NCBI GenBank assembly: GCA_965246805.1
Contig: CBDFFO010000006.1
Span: 310,001-374,000, forward strand
Origin: Schlegelella_A sp965246805
GTDB lineage: Bacteria > Pseudomonadota > Gammaproteobacteria > Burkholderiales > Burkholderiaceae_C
Reading direction: 5' to 3'
Length of the DNA stretch: 64,000 nucleotides
This document shows, piece after piece, positions 1 through 10,343 of the stretch (position 1 is its first letter; each line of letters starts with the position of its first letter). The notes below the pieces were generated by a model. That model made no database searches and was not told where the DNA came from. It saw only the letters and a list, made by a program, of their open reading frames with translations. Position numbers and translations under genes: made by a program.

Positions 1-41
1 GCGTGGGCTCAGAGGTGGATCGCATCGGGGACGCGCCGTTC

Positions 42-845
42 TCAGTAGTGGATGCTGCGCGGCGTGCCACCGCCGGCGGCGATCGCATCGCCGTTGATCG
101 CCACCGAGAGCGGCGAGCATAGGAACACCACGACATGCGCCACCTCGGCCGCGTCGACGAAGTGCTGGATCGAATTGCCTTCGGCCATGCGCTTCTCGAC
201 CACGTCCGCGCCGATTCCTTCGGCCGCCGCGCGCGCGGTCACGAGGGCGGCCGTGCGCTCGGTGCGCGTAAGCCCGGGGTGTACCACGGTCACGTTGATG
301 CCGGCCGGCCCGAGCTCGTCGGCCAGGTTCTTGGTCATCGCCGCGACCGCGACGTTGCGGATGCTGCCGACGGTGTTGCCAGATTGCCGCGCCGCGAGCC
401 CGCTCAGGTTGACGATGCGGCCCCAGCGCTGCGCCTGCATGTACGGCGCCACCGCGCGCGCCATGCGAAGGTAGCCCATCACCTTCACGTCGATCTCGCG
501 TTGCAGGTGCGCGGCGCTGATTTCGGCGAGCTTCGGCGGCGCGGCGTAACCGCCCGGTTCGGCCGCCGCATTGACGAGGATGTCGATGCCGCCGCCGAGC
601 GCGTCGACCGCTTCGGCCACCGCACGCGCGACCTGCGCGTCATCGGTGGTGTCGGCCACCACCGGCACGATGCGCGCGCCGGTCTCGTTCACCAGTTCCG
701 AGGCGGCCGAGTCGAGGCGGTCGATGTCGCGCGCGAGGATGGCGACCGACGCGCCCTCGAGCGCGAGGCCGCGCGCGATCGCGCGACCGATGCCGCGCGA
801 GCCGCCCGTGACGAGCGCTCGCTTGGACCCGAGGAGCAGGTTCAT
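42..845 (-). CDS. SDR-family oxidoreductase-like protein lacking YxxxK
   Basis: A 267-residue classical-length short-chain dehydrogenase fold. The dinucleotide-binding motif TGGSRGIG is at residues 13-20 and the structural Asn of the NAA(A/G) motif near residue 92. Ser148 stands where the catalytic serine belongs. The usual YxxxK tetrad is not there: the aligned stretch, just before MTKNLADEL, reads GSIRN, so Tyr is Gly160 and Lys is Asn164. The protein keeps cofactor binding but may not be an ordinary hydride-transfer enzyme. I chose the ATG at 845 because the Rossmann strand follows at once; an in-frame extension to 926 would add 27 Arg/Ser-rich residues of no family resemblance. Cytoplasmic; the substrate cannot be told. 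Confidence 0.88.
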   Translation of the reverse strand: MNLLLGSKRALVTGGSRGIGRAIARGLALEGASVAILARDIDRLDSAASELVNETGARIVPVVADTTDDAQVARAVAEAVDALGGGIDILVNAAAEPGGYAAPPKLAEISAAHLQREIDVKVMGYLRMARAVAPYMQAQRWGRIVNLSGLAARQSGNTVGSIRNVAVAAMTKNLADELGPAGINVTVVHPGLTRTERTAALVTARAAAEGIGADVVEKRMAEGNSIQHFVDAAEVAHVVVFLCSPLSVAINGDAIAAGGGTPRSIHY

Positions 846-930
846 GGCGTGAAGGCGCGAGGCGCTTGAGCCGGCCCATGAGACGGACCGTGAGACGGCC
901 CGAGCGCCGACTGGCGCGCGCTGCAAGCCG

Positions 931-1593
931 TCATCCGGTCACATGCGTTCGCAGTACGCGGCCGTCCTGTGGATCGATCTGGCATTCGAAGCCGAAGAAG
1001 GTGAGCGGCTTGCCTTGCGACGGCAGTGCGCGGCCTTCACCGTGCAGCTCGGCGGTCTCGACGCTCGACTGCTGGAAGCTGCGTGTTTCCGGCTCGAAGC
1101 TGATTTGCGAGACGCGCGGCCAGCGCCGCTTCAGCGCGAGCGCGGCGCTCGACTCGCACGATGCGATCGAGAGGTTGGTGAGGTCGGGCTCGGCGGGCGG
1201 CCTGCGCACTGGCGCGGCCTTGACGACCGCGGGCTCGGTGTCGCGCATCACGAAGCCGACGGTCTCGAAGGTCTGTCGGTCGACGCTGCAGGTGAAGCGC
1301 ACGTTGCGCATGCCACCGGCGTCGCGCCAGCGGCCTTCTCCGTGCAGCACGATCTGTCGATCGGTCGACAGGCGTGGCTGCACCGCGGTTCTGACCGAGA
1401 AGCTTGCGTCGCTCGCCCGGTTCGGCTGCTCTGTCAGGGTTCGGCGCGCGGTCTGCTCGCAGGCTGCGCTGGCTTCGTCGTCGGCCGAGACCGTGGTCGC
1501 GGCGCGCGTCGGGCCGACCAGGCTGAGCAGCATCAGCGTGCTGCCCACCGCGGTACGAACGCCTCGGGAAAGGAAGGGGGTGGTGTTGCGCAT
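931..1593 (-). CDS. Exported protein made of two repeated ~75-residue domains
   Basis: A 220-residue protein with an N-terminal signal peptide (hydrophobic core about residues 14-26, cleavage near the Ala-Ala at 31-32), so probably periplasmic. The mature part is an internal duplication. Residues 45-118 and 146-219 share a leading Cys, a central LHGEGR, and an FxC (FTC / FEC) followed by an acidic turn and a Val-rich strand. Each half has two Cys, which could form a disulfide within each domain. It lies 85 bp downstream of glgP's opposite end and upstream of the SDR gene on the same strand, with no clear functional link. No function is assigned. The start follows from the signal peptide. Confidence 0.8.
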   Translation of the reverse strand: MRNTTPFLSRGVRTAVGSTLMLLSLVGPTRAATTVSADDEASAACEQTARRTLTEQPNRASDASFSVRTAVQPRLSTDRQIVLHGEGRWRDAGGMRNVRFTCSVDRQTFETVGFVMRDTEPAVVKAAPVRRPPAEPDLTNLSIASCESSAALALKRRWPRVSQISFEPETRSFQQSSVETAELHGEGRALPSQGKPLTFFGFECQIDPQDGRVLRTHVTG

Positions 1594-1721
1594 GTCGACA
1601 GTGTGATGCAGCGGCGATGCGCAGTTGTAGCAGCCGCGGCGGCATCGCCGCAAGCCCCGCATTTCTCGTGCCTTGCGATGACGGTGGCCCCCGGGCGCCA
1701 GGGTCAACCCGGCGCGAGACC

Positions 1722-4196
<2,475 letters not shown>

Positions 4197-4326
4197 GGCG
4201 TCGAGAAGCTCGGTCGGGAGTGCGGGGACGAATGGCGAGATGATGGCGCAGCGCAGGGTTGTTAAGGTCGAGCGCGCAAAGTGACGGCGCCGGGGCCGAC
4301 AATGGCGAAACTAGCAGGAGACGCGC
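4197..4326. promoter_or_regulatory. Divergent glgP-glgC intergenic region
   Basis: This 130-bp gap separates two oppositely transcribed glycogen genes and must hold both promoters. The glgC ribosome site AGGAG at 4316-4320 is clear and sits 6 nt before a GTG start. I could not pick convincing -35/-10 pairs by eye. Confidence 0.4.
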
Positions 4327-5622
4327 GTGCAGCCTTTCGACGTCGTTCGAAACCTCGATCTACCGAAGCGGGCCGTCGCGCTGGTGTTGGCGGGCGGCCG
4401 CGGCAGTCGGCTGCAAAGTTTGACCGACAACCGCGCCAAGCCGGCGGTCTACTTCGGGGGCAAGTTCCGGATTGTCGATTTTGCGCTGTCGAACTGCCTC
4501 AATTCGGGGTTGCGCCGCGTCGGCGTGATCACGCAGTACAAGTCGCACAGCCTGCTGCGCCACCTGCAACGCGGCTGGGGTTTCCTGAAGAGCGAGATGA
4601 ACGAGTTCGTTGACCTGCTGCCGGCCCAGCAGCGGATGGACGACGAACGGTGGTACCAGGGCACCGCCGATGCCGTGTATCAGAACCAAGACATCGTCGC
4701 GAGCTACGACGCCGAGTACATCGTGGTGCTGGCCGGCGATCACATCTACAAGATGAACTACGCGCTGATGCTCGCCGACCATGTGGCCAAGGGGCGGCCG
4801 TGCACGGTGGGCTGCATCGAGGTGCCGATCGCCGAGGCGAGCGCCTTCGGTGTGATGGCGGTCGACGAGAACGACTGCATCGTCGAGTTCGTAGAGAAGC
4901 CGGCGGTGCCGCCGCCGATGCTGGGCAAGCCCGACCGCGCGCTCGCGAGCATGGGCATCTACATCTTCAACGCCGATTACCTGGTGGGCGAACTCGCGCG
5001 CGACATGGCCGACGCCAACTCGAGCCACGACTTCGGCAAGGACATCATTCCGCACGCGGTGCGACGCGGCGACGCGACGGCGCACCCGTTCGAGCTGAGC
5101 GCGGTCGGCACGCGCGCCGGCGCGGAACCGTACTGGCGCGACGTCGGCACCATCGACGCCTACTGGGACGCGAACATCGACCTGACCGCGACCGACCCGC
5201 TGCTGAACCTGTACGACAAGCACTGGCCGATCTGGACCTACCAGGCGCAACTGCCGCCCGCGAAGTTCGTGCACAACGAACCGACTCGGCGCGGCATGGC
5301 GGTGGAGTCGGTGGTCTCGGGCGGGTGCATCGTCTCGGGCCATGTGCATCGTTCGGTGCTGTTCTCGAACGTGCGGGTGCATTCGTATTCGAACGTCAGC
5401 CATTCGGTGCTGCTGCCGGGCGTGCAGGTCGGAAGGCGCGCACGCATCGGCCGCGCGGTGATCGACCGCGAATGCGTGGTGCCCGACGGCATGGTGATCG
5501 GCGAAGATGCCGAGGCAGATACCGCCCGCTTCACGCGCTCGCCGGCCGGCATCACGCTGGTCACCCGCGACATGCTGAAGAAAATCGCCGGAGAAACGCC
5601 CGAATCGAAACCGGAGTCATGA
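4327..5622 (+). CDS. glgC: Glucose-1-phosphate adenylyltransferase
   Basis: 431 residues, full length. It makes ADP-glucose from glucose 1-phosphate and ATP, the committed step of bacterial glycogen synthesis. The N-terminal nucleotidyltransferase motif is LAGGRGSRLQSLTDNRAKPA (about residues 22-41), followed by FGGKFRIVDFALSN. The C-terminal third is the left-handed beta-helix with repeated Val/Ile-Gly-x strands (around residues 320-410). The start is GTG at 4327, supported by AGGAG at 4316-4320. The stop lies only 7 nt before the next gene, so the VOC gene is probably co-transcribed. Confidence 0.97.
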   Translation: MQPFDVVRNLDLPKRAVALVLAGGRGSRLQSLTDNRAKPAVYFGGKFRIVDFALSNCLNSGLRRVGVITQYKSHSLLRHLQRGWGFLKSEMNEFVDLLPAQQRMDDERWYQGTADAVYQNQDIVASYDAEYIVVLAGDHIYKMNYALMLADHVAKGRPCTVGCIEVPIAEASAFGVMAVDENDCIVEFVEKPAVPPPMLGKPDRALASMGIYIFNADYLVGELARDMADANSSHDFGKDIIPHAVRRGDATAHPFELSAVGTRAGAEPYWRDVGTIDAYWDANIDLTATDPLLNLYDKHWPIWTYQAQLPPAKFVHNEPTRRGMAVESVVSGGCIVSGHVHRSVLFSNVRVHSYSNVSHSVLLPGVQVGRRARIGRAVIDRECVVPDGMVIGEDAEADTARFTRSPAGITLVTRDMLKKIAGETPESKPES

Positions 5623-5629
5623 GCCCACG

Positions 5630-6052
5630 ATGATTGCACGAGCCCTCTTCCACCTCGCCTTCCCGGTTCGCAACCTCGCCGAAGCGCGCGGCTTCTACGG
5701 CGAGTTGCTCGGTTGCCCGGAAGGTCGCAGTTCGTCCGAGTGGGTCGACTTCGATTTCTACGGCCACCAGATCGTCGCGCACCTGTCGCCGGGCGAGTGC
5801 GGGCCTCGCAGCACCAATGCGGTCGACGGTGAAGACGTGCCGGTGCGCCACTTCGGCGCGATCCTGCCGATGGACGACTGGCACCATCTCGCCGACAAGC
5901 TCAAGTCGGCCGACACGCACTTTCTGATCGAGCCGCAGATCCGCTTCCAGGGCGAAGTCGGCGAGCAGGCGACGATGTTTTTCCTCGACCCGTCGGGCAA
6001 CGCGCTGGAGTTCAAGGCGTTCGGGGATATGGGCCAGGTGTTCGCGAAGTAG
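5630..6052 (+). CDS. VOC-family (glyoxalase/dioxygenase-like) protein
   Basis: 140 residues with the vicinal-oxygen-chelate fold. FHLAFPVRNLAEARGFYGELLG opens the first beta-alpha-beta-beta-beta module and FFLDPSGNALEFKAF closes the second. Candidate metal ligands are His8, the His in FYGHQ, and Glu127 in the ALEFK strand. The family includes glyoxalase I, ring-cleaving dioxygenases and resistance proteins, and the reaction cannot be told from this sequence. It follows glgC after 7 nt, which suggests one transcript, though the pairing does not explain the function. Confidence 0.85.
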   Translation: MIARALFHLAFPVRNLAEARGFYGELLGCPEGRSSSEWVDFDFYGHQIVAHLSPGECGPRSTNAVDGEDVPVRHFGAILPMDDWHHLADKLKSADTHFLIEPQIRFQGEVGEQATMFFLDPSGNALEFKAFGDMGQVFAK

Positions 6053-6091
6053 CCGGGCGGTCGATCGACGCAGCCAGGCAGCGCGCGGGTG

Positions 6092-6370
6092 CTACTTGTA
6101 GAACGCTTCGACCGTGCCCTTCAGCTTGATCAGCAGCGGGTTGCCTTTGCGATCGAGCGACTTGCCCGCCGGCACGCGCACCCAGCCTTCGCTGATGCAG
6201 TATTCGCTGACGTCATATCGCTCCTTGCCGTTGAAGCGGATGCCGACATCGCGCTCGAACACCGCGGCCACGTGGTGCGGGCTGCGCGGGTCGACCGACA
6301 GGTGATCGGGAAGCGCCGGCGTTTCGGGCAGCGCGGCAGCCTCGGCGGGTGAGATCGGGGTGTCGTCCAT
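6092..6370 (-). CDS. DUF3297 family protein
   Basis: A 92-residue protein matching the small, strongly conserved DUF3297 family of Proteobacteria. The conserved core is HLSVDPRSPHHVAAVFERDV then GIRFNGKER, and the C-terminal KGNPLLIKLKGTVEAFYK. The first 20 or so residues are Pro/Ala-rich and variable. The internal ATG at 6370 fits the family; the open frame runs on upstream to 6598 but with Arg/Thr-rich sequence that looks non-coding. Function is unknown in the family, and no signal or membrane segment is seen. It is oriented with the EamA gene upstream, 70 bp away. Confidence 0.85.
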   Translation of the reverse strand: MDDTPISPAEAAALPETPALPDHLSVDPRSPHHVAAVFERDVGIRFNGKERYDVSEYCISEGWVRVPAGKSLDRKGNPLLIKLKGTVEAFYK

Positions 6371-6440
6371 CGCGGTATTTTGCAGTGGCGCCGCGTCGGC
6401 CGGCCGGCGATCGTCGGCGTGCGGCAGCGCCGCGACTCGG

Positions 6441-7625
6441 TCAATGCGCGTGGGTGTGATGCGCGTCGGGAACGTGCGCATGGCTGTGCCGCTCCGGTTG
6501 GTGCGTGTGGGCATGACTGTGCGACCGGTCGCCCGCGCCCGAAACCTCTGCGTGTCCGTGGTCGTGATCGTGATGGCCGTCGTCGTGCCGGTGTGCATGC
6601 TCGTGTGTCATCGCCTCGTGCGCGTGCGTGTGCCGATGCCGCTCGGCCACGTGCAGCCAGACGCCCGCGAGCATCACGAGGCCACTGACCAGCGTGCCCG
6701 CACCGCCCGCTGAATCGCCGAGCGCCAGCGCCAGCAGCGCGCCGATGAAAGGCGCGAACGCGAACACCGAACCGGTTCGCGCCGCGCCGAATGCGCGTTG
6801 GGCGAGCAGATAGAAGCGCAGGCTGAGGCCGTAGCCGCTCGCGCCGATCACGACCAGCGCAATGGCCTTGAGCAGCGCCGGCGGTGGTTCGTTGGCGATC
6901 ACCGCGAGCAGCGTGGTCGCGAGCGCGCCGAGTGCGCACTTGGCCGCCACCACCTGCGCCGGGTCGCGCTCGGCCAACGCGCGCGACAACGTGTTGTCGA
7001 CGGCCCATGCCAGTGTGGCGATCAGCACCGCGAGCAGGCCGACATCGATGCCGCCGAGCGAGCTCGCACGACCAAGCACGATACCGACGGCGCCGGCGGT
7101 GATCAGCAGCAGCGCGATGCCCGCGCGGCGACCGAGCGTCTCGCGATAAAGCCACCGCGCCAGGACCGCGGTGAACACCGCCTCGAGCGTGAGCATCAAC
7201 GTGGCGGCGCTGCCGCTACTGCGTTGCAGCCCCCAGGCCAACGCAAGGGGACCGATCACGGCGCCGAACAAGGCCATCGCCACGAGTCGAACGAGATCGC
7301 CGCCGCGCAGCCGGGCTTCGCGTTCGACCGGCTGCCGCAGCACCAGGCCGAGCACGGCCGCGCCGGCATAGAGCAGCGCCGCCGTGCTGAACGGCCCGAC
7401 GCCGACGCCGGCACGCTGCACGAGCGGCGTGCTCGCGCCGAACAGCAGCGCGGCGCCGACTGCGAGCCAGGCGCCGCGCGCAGCCGGTCGCGTCGGCGCG
7501 AGGGTCGCTTGGTGCTCACCCTGCGCGCCGTCGTGGCCGTGATCGCCCTGAGCAAAGTGATGGCCTTGATTGCCTTGACCGCAGTCTGGATCGTGACCGT
7601 CTTGGGGATCGCCGTCAGGGTTCAT
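6441..7625 (-). CDS. EamA/DMT transporter with His-rich ends
   Basis: A 394-residue membrane protein with ten predicted helices arranged as two EamA repeats (about residues 48-180 and 190-325). Two flanking segments are extraordinary. The N-terminal 40 residues hold GHDPDC, GHHF and DHGHD, and the roughly 70-residue C-terminal tail has about 25 histidines in HxH and HDH patterns. With an even helix number both ends should lie in the cytoplasm. Such tails bind transition metals in other transporters, so nickel, cobalt or zinc is a reasonable guess for cargo or sensing. Ordinary EamA proteins export amino acids or metabolites and lack the tail. Its ATG (7623-7625 complement) nearly coincides with an ATG for the divergent chrA. 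Confidence 0.88.
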   Translation of the reverse strand: MNPDGDPQDGHDPDCGQGNQGHHFAQGDHGHDGAQGEHQATLAPTRPAARGAWLAVGAALLFGASTPLVQRAGVGVGPFSTAALLYAGAAVLGLVLRQPVEREARLRGGDLVRLVAMALFGAVIGPLALAWGLQRSSGSAATLMLTLEAVFTAVLARWLYRETLGRRAGIALLLITAGAVGIVLGRASSLGGIDVGLLAVLIATLAWAVDNTLSRALAERDPAQVVAAKCALGALATTLLAVIANEPPPALLKAIALVVIGASGYGLSLRFYLLAQRAFGAARTGSVFAFAPFIGALLALALGDSAGGAGTLVSGLVMLAGVWLHVAERHRHTHAHEAMTHEHAHRHDDGHHDHDHGHAEVSGAGDRSHSHAHTHQPERHSHAHVPDAHHTHAH

Positions 7626-7680
7626 GATCGAATGCTACGCACTGCGCGAGCCTTGCTGGGCACGCCTGCCCGAATCACCG

Positions 7681-9072
7681 ATGCCCCTCGACCCTGCCCC
7701 GTCCGAGCGATCTTCTGCCGAACCGCCGCTTGCCGTGCGCCCGCCGCCGATCGCGTTCGCGGCGGCGCTCGCGTTCTGGTTCAAGCTCGGCTTCGTGAGT
7801 TTCGGCGGCCCCGCCGGCCAGATCTCGTTGATGCACACCGAACTCGTCGAGCGCCGGCGCTGGATCAGCGAAAAGCGGTTCCTGCACGCGCTCAACTTCT
7901 GCATGGTGCTGCCCGGCCCCGAGGCGCAGCAGCTCGCCACCTACATCGGCTGGCTGATGCACCGCACCGCCGGCGGCCTCGCGGCGGGCCTGCTGTTCGT
8001 GCTGCCGTCGTTCGTGTTGCTGATCGTCCTGGCCTGGGTCTACCTGGTGTTCGGCACCTTGCCGCTGGTGGCCGGCATCTTCTTCGGCCTGAAGCCGGCC
8101 GTCACCGCGTTGGTGCTGCATGCGGCGTGGCGCATCGGCTCGCGCACGTTGAAGCACGCTTTTCTGATGGCGATCGCCGCGGCGGCGTTCGTCGCCATCT
8201 TCAGCGGCGACGCACCGTTCCCGGCGATCGTGATCGTGGCGGGCGCGATCGGCTGGGTCGGGTCGCGGGTCGCGCCGGCCGTGTTCGAAGGCGGCCACGC
8301 AAAATCAACGAATGGCGTGCCGCACGCGCCGGCCTGGATCGACGACGACACGCCGACGCCGCCGCACGCGCGCCACTCGCGCCGCGGCGCGTTGCGCGTA
8401 CTCGGTCTCGGCCTCGCACTCTGGTCCGGCGGCATGGCGCTGCTGGTCGCGCAGAGCGGCTTCGACGGCGCGCTCGCGGCGATGGGCTGGTTCTTCACCA
8501 AGGCCGCGCTGCTCACCTTCGGCGGCGCCTACGCGGTGCTGCCCTACGTGTTCCAGGGCGCGGTCGAGCAGCACCACTGGCTCAGCGCGGCGCAGATGAT
8601 CGACGGCCTCGCGCTCGGCGAAACCACGCCCGGCCCGCTCATCATGGTGGTGACCTTCGTCGGTTTCATCGGCGGCTGGACCACGCGCGTGTTCGGCGCT
8701 GAGGCGCCGTTCGCCGCCGCCGTCGCCGGGGCGACGGTCGCTACCGTGTTCACGTTCCTGCCGTCGTTCGTGTTCATCCTTGCCGGCGGCCCGCTGATCG
8801 AATCGACACACGGTCAGCGCCGTTTTACCGCACCGCTTACCGCAATCACCGCCGCGGTCGTCGGCGTGATCGTCAGCCTTGCCGCGTTCTTCGCGTTGCA
8901 CGTGTTCTGGCCGCGCGGGTTCGGTGGCGGCATCGATGCGGTATCGGTCGGCATCGCGCTGTTGGCGGCGCTCGCGCTGTTCCGGTTCAAGGTCGGCGTG
9001 ATCCCCTTGCTCGCGGCGTGCGCAGCGGCCGGCGCGCTCTATACCGTGGTCTGGCACGGCGCGGCAGGTTGA
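7681..9072 (+). CDS. chrA: Chromate transporter, two-domain ChrA
   Basis: A long-form CHR protein of 463 residues with two homologous membrane domains. Each half has the family signature: FKLGFVSFGGPAGQIS then LPGPEAQQLATYIGW in the first, and FTKAALLTFGGAYAVLPYV then TPGPLIMVVTFVGF in the second. It is known to export chromate from the cytoplasm using proton motive force; sulfate is an analogue. I chose ATG 7681, which gives a short Pro-rich leader. An alternative ATG at 7624 has a weak AGGG upstream and would place the start codon overlapping that of the divergent EamA gene. No chrB regulator is adjacent. Confidence 0.9.
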   Translation: MPLDPAPSERSSAEPPLAVRPPPIAFAAALAFWFKLGFVSFGGPAGQISLMHTELVERRRWISEKRFLHALNFCMVLPGPEAQQLATYIGWLMHRTAGGLAAGLLFVLPSFVLLIVLAWVYLVFGTLPLVAGIFFGLKPAVTALVLHAAWRIGSRTLKHAFLMAIAAAAFVAIFSGDAPFPAIVIVAGAIGWVGSRVAPAVFEGGHAKSTNGVPHAPAWIDDDTPTPPHARHSRRGALRVLGLGLALWSGGMALLVAQSGFDGALAAMGWFFTKAALLTFGGAYAVLPYVFQGAVEQHHWLSAAQMIDGLALGETTPGPLIMVVTFVGFIGGWTTRVFGAEAPFAAAVAGATVATVFTFLPSFVFILAGGPLIESTHGQRRFTAPLTAITAAVVGVIVSLAAFFALHVFWPRGFGGGIDAVSVGIALLAALALFRFKVGVIPLLAACAAAGALYTVVWHGAAG

Positions 9073-9132
9073 CAGGCAACCAGAGCTTCGTTCCACGCGC
9101 GCCGGCATGCGCAGTCGATGCCGCGGTCGGGC

Positions 9133-10296
9133 TCAGCCCTCCTTCAAGGCCCGCGCGTGGCGTGCGATCTGTTCGTCCTCGAGCGACGCCAGTACCAGCA
9201 CCGCGCAAGGCAGGGCCGATGCGCCGATCACGCGCTCGCCGTTCGCGTTGCGGTCGACGTCGAGACCGATGCCGGCCCACCCTAGCGCGCCGCAGATCTC
9301 CGCGCGCGTCGCCGCATCGTGCTCGCCGATGCCGCCGGTGAAGACCAGCGCGTCGATGCCGCCAAGCACCGCGCCCATGCCGGCGATCGCCTTGCCCACG
9401 CCGATGCAGAACATCCGGATCGCGAGGTCGGCGTGCACGTCGTGCGCGGCGGCGGCGTGCAGCACGCGCATGTCGCTCGCGAGGCCCGACACGCCTCGCA
9501 ACCCGCTCTGGGAGTCGAGCAGGTCTTCGAGCTTCGATGCATCGAAGCCGCGCTCGCGCATCAGGTAGAGCAAGAGACCGGGGTCGAGATCGCCGCTGCG
9601 CGTTCCCATCATCACGCCGCCGGTCGGCGTGAGGCCCATCGTGGTGTCGATCGAGCGGCCGTCCTTCACCGCGCTGATGCTCGCGCCGTTGCCGAGGTGG
9701 GCGATGACGAGCCGGGGCGGCAGCTCGCCCGCCAGCTGGTGCACCACCGATTCGCACGACAGGCCGTGAAAGCCGTAGCGACGGATGCCGTGTGTCTGCA
9801 TCGCGAGGTCGATCGCGAAGGTGCTGGCCACATCGGGCATCCGGGCGTGGAACGCGGTGTCGAGGCAGGCAACGTGCGGCACGTCGGCGAAACGCTCGCG
9901 CGCGGCGCGCACCAGCGCGAGCATCGGCGGCGTGTGCAGCGGCGCGAAGGCGCGCGCCGCGCCTAGCTCGCGCAGCACGTCGGCATCAATGACGCTGTGC
10001 GCGCGCAGCGTCGGCCCGCCGTGCACGACGCGATGACCGACCGCGACGGGCGCCGGCAAGCCGGCTTGCGCGAGTCGCGCCGCGATGCGCGCCACGGCGT
10101 CGCTCATGTTGCTCACGTCACCGATGTCGCTCACGTGGCTCACGTCGTCGAGTGCGCCGTCGAGCAGCGTCTGCACCGGGGTCGCGTCGGTGCCGTGCAC
10201 GCGGTAGAGCCCGAACTTCAACGACGACGAGCCGCTGTTCAACGCCAGCACGACGTCGCCCGCCGCGCTCGCGGCGCGGTCGTCGCTCGCGTTCAT
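9133..10296 (-). CDS. ackA: Acetate kinase
   Basis: 387 residues with the ASKHA-fold acetate kinase blocks: LNSGSSSLKFGLY at the N-terminus, GHRVVHGG, CLDTAFHARMPDVAS, IAHLGNGASISAVKDGRS, and TPTGGVMMGTRSGDLDPG. It converts acetyl phosphate and ADP to acetate and ATP. The ATG at 10296 leaves 47 nt to the phosphoketolase stop. An in-frame GTG at 10359 would overlap that gene by 16 nt and add 21 residues, and both are possible. The upstream phosphoketolase makes acetyl phosphate, so the two form a substrate-level phosphorylation unit. No phosphotransacetylase is seen here. Confidence 0.95.
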   Translation of the reverse strand: MNASDDRAASAAGDVVLALNSGSSSLKFGLYRVHGTDATPVQTLLDGALDDVSHVSDIGDVSNMSDAVARIAARLAQAGLPAPVAVGHRVVHGGPTLRAHSVIDADVLRELGAARAFAPLHTPPMLALVRAARERFADVPHVACLDTAFHARMPDVASTFAIDLAMQTHGIRRYGFHGLSCESVVHQLAGELPPRLVIAHLGNGASISAVKDGRSIDTTMGLTPTGGVMMGTRSGDLDPGLLLYLMRERGFDASKLEDLLDSQSGLRGVSGLASDMRVLHAAAAHDVHADLAIRMFCIGVGKAIAGMGAVLGGIDALVFTGGIGEHDAATRAEICGALGWAGIGLDVDRNANGERVIGASALPCAVLVLASLEDEQIARHARALKEG

Positions 10297-10343
10297 CGGC
10301 TCGACGGCATCGCGCGCCGCTGAGCCCGCGCCGTCGCGCGGGC

